From the NCBI GenBank assembly GCA_039182515.1, contig JBCDCE010000096.1:1-5933 (forward strand): a stretch of DNA of 5,933 nt, given 5' to 3'. Below, in pieces: positions 1-5,933 of this stretch. Made by a program: the position numbers and the translations under genes. The DNA comes from JBCDCE01 sp039182515. Its GTDB lineage: Bacteria; Pseudomonadota; Alphaproteobacteria; Rhodobacterales; Rhodobacteraceae. The notes below the pieces were generated by a model. It was given only the letters and a program-made list of their open reading frames with translations. It made no database searches and was not told the DNA's origin. Within the stretch, counting starts at the first letter, position 1. Each line of letters starts with the position of its first letter.

Positions 1-535
1 CACCAATTGGAATCCCCACAGGCACAGCGCGCGCGCCCGTGCGCTCTTCGATCATCTTGACGCAGTTGAAGAAGTCCGCGCCGATCTTGTCCATTTTGTT
101 GACGAAAACCATGCGAGGCACTTTGTAGCGGTCAGCCTGACGCCACACAGTTTCCGTCTGGGGCTCAACACCCGCGTTTGCGTCCAAAACACAAACGGCG
201 CCATCGAGAACCGCGAGCGAGCGCTCAACTTCAATGGTGAAGTCCACGTGGCCGGGTGTGTCGATGATGTTCAGGCGGTGCTTAGGTGTGTCGGCTGTTT
301 TGCCGTCTTCCGTGCGCTCCCAGAATGTAGTGGTCGCAGCAGAGGTGATCGTAATGCCGCGCTCTTGCTCCTGCTCCATCCAGTCCATGGTGGCCGCACC
401 GTCGTGCACCTCACCAATGTTGTGGGATTTGCCGGTGTAATACAGGATGCGCTCGGAGCAGGTCGTTTTACCTGCATCGATATGCGCCATGATCCCGAAG
501 TTGCGGTAAAGGTCGAGAGGATATTCGCGAGCCAT
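1..535 (-). CDS. fusA: Elongation factor G, N-terminal part (runs off left edge)
   Basis: EF-G is the cytoplasmic translocation GTPase that moves tRNA and mRNA through the ribosome after peptide transfer and, with ribosome recycling factor, splits ribosomes. The window holds the first 178 codons, about a quarter of the usual length of about 700 residues. The GTPase motifs read in order: P-loop AHIDAGKTT (17-25), switch I ERGITI (58-63), DTPGH (92-96) and NKMD (146-149), all intact. The start MAREYPLDRYRNFGIMAHID fits the family, although my codon reading gives Leu rather than Arg at residue 9. An AAGGA Shine-Dalgarno (548-544) lies 8 nt before the ATG. The gene follows rpsG after 30 nt with no promoter or terminator between, so it should be co-transcribed in the str operon. 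A tuf gene is the usual next member but lies outside the window. Confidence 0.98.
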   Translation of the reverse strand, partial: MAREYPLDLYRNFGIMAHIDAGKTTCSERILYYTGKSHNIGEVHDGAATMDWMEQEQERGITITSAATTTFWERTEDGKTADTPKHRLNIIDTPGHVDFTIEVERSLAVLDGAVCVLDANAGVEPQTETVWRQADRYKVPRMVFVNKMDKIGADFFNCVKMIEERTGARAVPVGIPIG

Positions 536-565
536 TTTTTCGGTCCTTGGAGGAAAGAGGAGAGG

Positions 566-1036
566 TTACCAGCGGTAGTGCGAGAAGGCTTTGTTGGCGT
601 CAGCCATTTTGTGCGTGTCTTCGCGCTTTTTCACAGCGTTGCCGCGAGATTGAACAGCGTCGAGAAGCTCACCAGCGAGGCGCTCTTCCATGGTGTTCTC
701 GTTGCGGCCACGTGAGGCCGTGATCAGCCAACGAATTGCCAGGGCTTCACGACGCTCAGGGCGGACCTCAACAGGCACCTGGTAGGTTGCACCACCAACG
801 CGGCGCGAACGCACTTCCACAGCGGGCTTAATGTTGTCGAGCGCTTCGTGGAACACTTCCACAGGCGCGCGTTTGATTTTGTTCTCAATGCGATCAAGCG
901 CGTTATAAACAATACGCTCAGCAGTCGATTTTTTACCATCGATCATGAGGTTGTTCATAAATTTTGTCAGAACCGTATCGCCAAATTTGGCGTCGGGCAG
1001 AACTTCGCGTTTTTCAGCTGCGTGACGACGGGACAT
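566..1036 (-). CDS. rpsG: 30S ribosomal protein S7
   Basis: S7 is a primary binder of the 3' major domain of 16S rRNA. It nucleates assembly of the 30S head and sits by the E site. The 156-residue product is the standard bacterial length. It has the basic N-terminus MSRRHAAEKR, the helical core, the conserved beta-ribbon around residues 73-91 (VEVRSRRVGGATYQVPVEV) and the C-terminal SRGNAVKKREDTHKMADANKAFSHYRW-type helix in residues 130-156. The start is supported by an AGAGGA Shine-Dalgarno (1050-1045) 8 nt upstream. It is the second str operon gene, 64 nt after rpsL and 30 nt before fusA. In E. coli, S7 represses its own operon by binding the rpsL-rpsG intercistronic mRNA. The hairpins in that gap here could serve the same role, but this is inference. 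Confidence 0.99.
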   Translation of the reverse strand: MSRRHAAEKREVLPDAKFGDTVLTKFMNNLMIDGKKSTAERIVYNALDRIENKIKRAPVEVFHEALDNIKPAVEVRSRRVGGATYQVPVEVRPERREALAIRWLITASRGRNENTMEERLAGELLDAVQSRGNAVKKREDTHKMADANKAFSHYRW

Positions 1037-1060
1037 ATTTCAATTCCTCTAACTTTGGGC

Positions 1061-1093
1061 GGGCAGAGGTCCCGGAGCCTGTCCGGGACGCCC
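1061..1093 (-). promoter_or_regulatory. rpsL-rpsG intercistronic mRNA hairpin (candidate S7 site)
   Basis: The 64-nt gap between rpsL and rpsG holds a perfect 8-bp inverted repeat, GTCCCGGA (1069-1076) with TCCGGGAC (1082-1089) and a 5-nt loop. It is extended by a 4-bp GGGC/GCCC pairing (1061-1064 with 1090-1093) across a 4-nt one-sided bulge. No U-tract follows in the direction of transcription, so it is not an intrinsic terminator. The rpsG Shine-Dalgarno (1050-1045) lies just downstream. The position matches the E. coli str mRNA element bound by S7. The structure is seen directly; the function is inferred. Confidence 0.55.
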
Positions 1094-1109
1094 GAAATGC
1101 TTATTTCGG
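1092..1109 (-). promoter_or_regulatory. Hairpin enclosing the rpsL stop codon
   Basis: A 7-bp inverted repeat, CCGAAAT (1092-1098) with ATTTCGG (1103-1109), has a 4-nt loop. The rpsL stop codon (1103-1101) lies at the loop edge. The outer base pairs share positions 1092-1093 with the neighbouring intercistronic hairpin, so the fully extended forms cannot both exist. A ribosome finishing rpsL would melt this stem. A role in rpsL-rpsG translational coupling is possible but is inference. Confidence 0.35.
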
Positions 1110-1472
1110 ACGCTTGGCGCCGTACTTCGAACGACGTTGCTTACGATCCTTCACGCCTTGCGTATCAAGCACGCCGCGCAGGATGTGGTACCGCACACCG
1201 GGAAGGTCTTTTACACGACCACCACGGATCAGAACAACAGAGTGCTCTTGAAGGTTGTGGCTCTCACCAGGGATATAGCTGATGACCTCGAAACCATTGG
1301 TCAAACGCACCTTGGCCACTTTCCGCATCGCCGAATTCGGCTTCTTTGGTGTGGTTGTGTAAACCCGAGTGCACACGCCACGCTTTTGCGGGCACTGCTC
1401 GAGGTGCTGTGATTTGGAGCGTTTAATTTTCGGCTGCCGGGGCTTCCGGATCAGCTGTTGGATCGTTGGCAT
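1101..1472 (-). CDS. rpsL: 30S ribosomal protein S12
   Basis: S12 lies at the decoding centre of the 30S subunit, where it takes part in tRNA selection and is the classic target of streptomycin-resistance mutations. The product has 123 residues, one short of the 124 in E. coli, and the conserved core aligns residue for residue: CPQKRGVCTRVYTTTPKKPN (27-46) and RGGRVKDLPGVRYH (83-96). The residues usually altered in streptomycin resistance are wild type: Lys43, Lys88 and Pro91. Asp89, the residue that RimO methylthiolates in E. coli, is present. The start is set by the family N-terminus MPTIQQLIRKP and by a moderate GGGGAAG Shine-Dalgarno (1487-1481) 8 nt upstream. It is the first gene of the str operon, about 250 nt downstream of the predicted transcription start. 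Confidence 0.99.
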   Translation of the reverse strand: MPTIQQLIRKPRQPKIKRSKSQHLEQCPQKRGVCTRVYTTTPKKPNSAMRKVAKVRLTNGFEVISYIPGESHNLQEHSVVLIRGGRVKDLPGVRYHILRGVLDTQGVKDRKQRRSKYGAKRPK

Positions 1473-1723
1473 AGAGGTCTCTTCCCCGTCTCGCGTCTCG
1501 TTCGTTTCATGGTGGCCCCCACAGACACCGGCATAGTCTATTTGCCGCCCTGCACAGCCTGATATCGGATCAGACGCACAAAACGCAGGAAACCGCGGGC
1601 GTTCCTATCGTGATTGCCGAGGAACGACGCGGTGGGCATCCAGAGGATCGGGGCTTGGGACGCCCGGATCATGACCACTTACATTTTGATTTCAGCCAAA
1701 TACCGCTATCCGGCGGGCTGAGT
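1473..1723 (-). promoter_or_regulatory. Structured 5' leader of the str operon mRNA
   Basis: This stretch lies between the predicted start of transcription and rpsL and carries no convincing gene. It contains a series of inverted repeats. Near the 5' end TCAGCC/GGCTGA (1692-1697, 1716-1721) forms a 6-bp stem. Next is an 8-bp stem with one G-U pair (1658-1665 with 1634-1641). It abuts directly a longer hairpin: 6 bp (1628-1633 with 1592-1597), a 1/2-nt internal loop, then 7 bp (1620-1626 with 1600-1606) around a 13-nt loop. A weaker CTGAT/ATCAG stem lies at 1559-1573. No U-tract follows any of them. A ribosomal-protein leader or other cis-regulatory RNA is the natural guess, but I cannot assign a ligand or a known family. 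Confidence 0.5.
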
Positions 1724-1729
1724 GCGCGC

Positions 1730-1758
1730 TCTATACGGGGAGTCGATATACCTGTCAA
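1730..1758 (-). promoter_or_regulatory. Sigma70-type promoter of the str operon
   Basis: On the minus strand there is a perfect -35 hexamer TTGACA (1758-1753), exactly 17 bp, then TATAGA (1735-1730) as a four-of-six -10 box. The best transcription start is the A at 1723, 7 nt past the -10. The six bases between, GCGCGC (1729-1724), make a fully GC discriminator. This is typical of ribosomal promoters repressed by ppGpp and DksA. No other good promoter lies ahead of rpsL, and the rpoC terminator upstream makes a separate promoter necessary. Confidence 0.8.
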
Positions 1759-1894
1759 CAGTATCAGGGCCTTGTCACTCGCAACGCGTGCCTGCGTTAA
1801 GTCCTTGGTGCAAACGTGGCTGCGAAATCACAACTTTAAGGAGTGCTATCCAAGAACACTCTATTGATATTCCCTTTCTGACCCCGGTGTGAAA

Positions 1895-1918
1895 CCCCTC
1901 GCTGCGTGTAGTGAGGGG
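1895..1918 (+). promoter_or_regulatory. RNA hairpin sequestering the lipoprotein ribosome binding site
   Basis: CCCCTCGCT (1895-1903) pairs with AGTGAGGGG (1910-1918) in plus-strand RNA: nine pairs including one G-U, with a 6-nt loop (1904-1909). The 3' arm contains GAGGGG (1913-1918), the Shine-Dalgarno of the lipoprotein gene, 6 nt before its ATG at 1925. Pairing would hide the ribosome binding site. No T-tract follows, so it is not a terminator. The Shine-Dalgarno also fixes the ATG at 1925 over an in-frame GTG at 1889, which has no ribosome binding site. Confidence 0.5.
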
Positions 1919-1924
1919 AAAGTC

Positions 1925-2539
1925 ATGACGAAATTTTGGATTGCAACAACAAGTTTGCTCGCATTGACCGCTTGCGGTGGTGGCAGCAACTCGACACCAA
2001 TGGAAACGGGCCCACTGACCATCGACACGCCCACCGAGTTTACTGATGCAGTGGACAGTTTTGCATCCGAAATTGTCCGCGTCGGGTTCCAAACGCTGGA
2101 TACTACACTGCCCAGCACAGGCGCAGCCGTCTACACGGGCGCGTTCGGTGCTGATTATAGCGGAGATCAAACTGGCTCCGTACTCGCGGATATTTCGATG
2201 TCTGTTGATTTCCTCGGTGACAACGTCACCGGATCGATCGAGAATATTTTCTTCTCTGATGGTGTTCTGGCGGGCCCTGTGCCAGGCAATCTTGCAATTG
2301 CCGGCGATACATTTGGCGGAGATCTCGCCGCAACGGCCGTCGGGACACTTACATTGACGGACCTTAGCGGGGTCGAAAGGCCAAGTGCGGCCAACCTCAC
2401 CCTTACCGGTGACTTTCACAACGATGGCACCGTTCCCCTCACGTCCCAACCAACAGGCATAAGCGGCGTTGCAAGCGGAGGCACCACCAGCGGCGTGATC
2501 CTGACACTCGACACCGGGTTCTTTTACGCAGAGCGTTGA
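1925..2539 (+). CDS. Putative outer-membrane lipoprotein, TbpB-like barrel fold
   Basis: The product has 204 residues and is predicted to be exported and lipid-anchored. A short signal peptide, MTKFWIATTSLLA, runs into a lipobox LTAC with the acylated cysteine at 17. This is the only cysteine, and Gly at +2 is compatible with outer-membrane sorting. After a Gly/Ser linker, the mature part is acidic and rich in G, T, S and D, with alternating beta-type segments such as ADYSGDQTGSVLADISMSVD and LAIAGDTFGGDL. It ends in GFFYAER. This resembles the C-terminal barrel of transferrin-binding-protein-B-like surface lipoproteins common in Rhodobacteraceae. That family call is by pattern, not by search, and the ligand is unknown. 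The start is chosen from the signal peptide and the Shine-Dalgarno. It diverges from the str operon and overlaps the transporter tail by 16 bp. No clear plus-strand promoter was found. Confidence 0.75.
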   Translation: MTKFWIATTSLLALTACGGGSNSTPMETGPLTIDTPTEFTDAVDSFASEIVRVGFQTLDTTLPSTGAAVYTGAFGADYSGDQTGSVLADISMSVDFLGDNVTGSIENIFFSDGVLAGPVPGNLAIAGDTFGGDLAATAVGTLTLTDLSGVERPSAANLTLTGDFHNDGTVPLTSQPTGISGVASGGTTSGVILTLDTGFFYAER

Positions 2540-3408
2540 AGCGCCAACTTGCGTTCGCGCATATAGCTAAAAAGACCCGTGGCGACCAAAATCGCAGAGC
2601 CGAGTAAAGTGAGATTGTCCGGCCAGTCGCCAAAAGCGAAATAGCCGAGCACAATGGCAAAGAGCAAAGCCGTGTAGCGAAAAGGGGCGACAAAACTGAT
2701 GTCGCCCACACGCATGACCATCACCGAAAAAAGGTAAGCAAAGAGGATCGAGACTGCAGTTGCCAAGAGAGTGAGCGCAACCTCAGGTGTGATCGCGCCC
2801 CAAGTTTCTCCAAGCGACATCAGTCCCGCAAAGAGCGTCACATTGATCGAGGAGACGAGCGTCACCACCATGCTGTCCGTGTCTTTGGTGAGCTTCCGTG
2901 TTGCGATATCGCGGGCCGTCACACAAGCCACGGCCGCCAAACAGTAGAGCGAATAGATGTTGAAGCCGGCCATTCCAGGTCGGACGATCAGCAACACGCC
3001 CACAAAGCCAATCAATATTGCCGTCATCCTACGCCAACCAACCGTCTCGCCCAAAAAGAGCGCACCAGCCAAAGTGACTGTGAGAGGCAAAGCTTGCAAA
3101 ATGGCCGTCGCGTTGGCGAGAGGCATATTATACAGCGCCGAAATGAAGAAATAGGCTGCCCCCGCTTCGCTCAAGGTACGCCATGAAACAGCGGCCCAAT
3201 CCCGACGCGCAATGCCTTTTTGAAAGCTCTTCAAAACAGCACATAGCCCAAAAAGCAAAATAGACGCTAAAACGCCCCTCAGAAAGATGGCCTGAAACAA
3301 GGGCACATCATCAGAAAGCGACTTTATGATCGTGTCATTGACCGTAAAGGCGGCCATGGACCCAATCATGAGAAGCGCGGCAGTGCGGTTTTCGGAAAAA
3401 GAAACCAT
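2524..3408 (-). CDS. EamA/DMT-family membrane transporter
   Basis: This is a predicted inner-membrane exporter or permease of the drug/metabolite transporter superfamily; the substrate cannot be told from sequence. The 294-residue product has about ten hydrophobic segments, near residues 8-28, 37-60, 78-96, 100-118, 128-145, 150-168, 181-200, 209-230, 240-259 and 264-283. These form two EamA repeats of five helices. Family-like motifs are GSMAAFTVNDTIIK near the N-terminus, ALFLGETVGWRR closing repeat 1, and FRYTALLFAIVLGYFAFGDW in repeat 2. A basic tail, MRERKLALQRSA, ends the protein. The ATG at 3408 is preferred because it gives the usual family length and has a weak GAAGAAG upstream. An in-frame ATG at 3429 and GTG at 3459 have no ribosome binding site. 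No clear promoter was found; it lies downstream of the rpoC terminator and may rely on read-through. Confidence 0.9.
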   Translation of the reverse strand: MVSFSENRTAALLMIGSMAAFTVNDTIIKSLSDDVPLFQAIFLRGVLASILLFGLCAVLKSFQKGIARRDWAAVSWRTLSEAGAAYFFISALYNMPLANATAILQALPLTVTLAGALFLGETVGWRRMTAILIGFVGVLLIVRPGMAGFNIYSLYCLAAVACVTARDIATRKLTKDTDSMVVTLVSSINVTLFAGLMSLGETWGAITPEVALTLLATAVSILFAYLFSVMVMRVGDISFVAPFRYTALLFAIVLGYFAFGDWPDNLTLLGSAILVATGLFSYMRERKLALQRSA

Positions 3409-3500
3409 AACTTCTTCATAAGCGCGCATGCAGAGCACGGCAATGAACCGCTGAGACACCCATCAAAACAAGCTTTGCACCAAGCCCCAAAACCGCAGAT

Positions 3501-3546
3501 CTTTTCCTGGCAAGAAATACTCCGGGGTCTGGGGCAGCGCCCCAGC
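3501..3546 (-). repeat. GC-rich intergenic hairpin repeat, Rhodobacteraceae type
   Basis: A perfect 7-bp inverted repeat, CTGGGGC/GCCCCAG, with a 3-nt loop spans 3529-3545. On the minus strand it is followed by ACCCCGGAGTATTT and then an A/G-rich segment around GCCAGGAAAAGAT. I recall this arrangement (GC-rich hairpin, CCCCGGAGTATTT, then AAGAT-like sequence) as a frequent intergenic element in Rhodobacteraceae genomes. It occurs once in this window, so repetition is from memory and not shown here. The right boundary is clear; the left one is approximate. There is no coding sense in it. Confidence 0.55.
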
Positions 3547-3554
3547 CCTAAACC

Positions 3555-3587
3555 AAAAAGAAAAGGCCGCGATGCTTCGCGGCCTTT
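3555..3587 (-). terminator. Intrinsic terminator of the rpoBC operon
   Basis: Reading the minus strand, an 11-bp perfect stem (3587-3577 with 3572-3562; GC core GGCCGCGA/TCGCGGCC) with a 4-nt loop is followed by TTTTCTTTTT, whose first bases overlap the stem end. It lies 26 nt past the rpoC stop. On the plus strand the stem is followed by CCCAG and not a T-run, so it acts in one direction and would end rpoC transcription. Confidence 0.92.
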
Positions 3588-3613
3588 CCCAGTTCAGTTT
3601 ACGAAAGGCGAAC

Positions 3614-5933
<2,320 letters not shown>

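Noticed and set aside
536..565. Pyrimidine-rich rpsG-fusA spacer that might fold over the fusA Shine-Dalgarno.
   Set aside because: Only 4 bp of pairing (TCCT with AGGA) is possible, which is too little to claim occlusion.
1783..1798. AACGC/GCGTT inverted repeat upstream of the str -35 box as an operator.
   Set aside because: The arms are only 5 bp with a 6-bp spacer, and no second copy or known operator pattern is present. Such repeats are expected by chance.
1610..1867. 85-codon plus-strand open frame across the str leader and promoter.
   Set aside because: It has no ribosome binding site and runs through the str promoter and hairpins. Its composition (RGGHPEDRGLGRPDHDHLH) is unlike a protein of any family I know.
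1561..1894. Search for a plus-strand promoter for the lipoprotein gene.
   Set aside because: TTGTCA at 1772-1777 has no acceptable -10 at 16-18 bp, and TATTGA at 1862-1867 has no matching -35. Nothing was strong enough to report.
1889..1924. In-frame GTG extension adding 12 residues to the lipoprotein.
   Set aside because: It lacks a Shine-Dalgarno and would bury the signal peptide. The ATG at 1925 has GAGGGG 6 nt upstream and gives a standard lipoprotein signal.
1775..2449. 224-codon open frame on the minus strand opposite the lipoprotein gene.
   Set aside because: It overlaps the lipoprotein and the region upstream of the str promoter, has no family-like features and no ribosome binding site, and has a cysteine-rich composition typical of shadow frames. 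The plus-strand frame has a clear lipoprotein signal.
2535..2548. GTTG...CAAC repeat at the convergent gene ends as a bidirectional terminator.
   Set aside because: The stem is 4 bp with no T-run on either side, too weak to call.
3409..3459. Upstream starts for the transporter (ATG 3429, GTG 3459).
   Set aside because: Neither has a Shine-Dalgarno, and the added residues (SQRFIAVLCMRAYEEV) do not look like the usual EamA N-terminus. They cannot be excluded without experiment.

Overview
The window looks like a core-genome segment of an alphaproteobacterium, most likely a Rhodobacteraceae (Roseobacter-group) species. The reasons are the order rpoC, rpsL, rpsG, fusA on one strand, the RpoC, S12 and S7 sequences, a moderate G+C content, and a GC-rich intergenic hairpin of a kind I recall from that family. 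The genus call is inference; no search was run.

Layout, read along the minus strand (high to low coordinates). The C-terminal half of rpoC (beta' subunit of RNA polymerase) enters from the right edge and stops at 3614. A textbook intrinsic terminator follows (3587-3555), then a GC-rich hairpin repeat (about 3546-3501). Next is a ten-helix EamA/DMT-family transporter (3408-2524). A strong sigma70-type promoter (1758-1730) begins the str operon. It is followed by a structured leader of about 250 nt, then rpsL (S12), rpsG (S7) and the first quarter of fusA (EF-G), which runs off the left edge.

The only plus-strand gene is a 204-aa putative surface lipoprotein (1925-2539). It diverges from the str operon and converges on the transporter, and the two stop ends overlap by 16 bp. 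Its Shine-Dalgarno sequence lies inside a predicted 9-bp RNA stem.

The transporter and lipoprotein form a small accessory island between the rpoBC and str transcription units, which are often adjacent in Alphaproteobacteria. The rpoC terminator on one side and the str promoter on the other keep the core operons independent of it. The core genes are ordinary. The interest is in RNA-level control: tandem abutting hairpins in the str leader, hairpins between rpsL and rpsG where E. coli has its S7 autoregulatory site, a fully GC discriminator suggesting stringent control, and the hairpin over the lipoprotein ribosome binding site. I found no CRISPR array, tRNA, rRNA, insertion sequence or clearly new multi-gene system.
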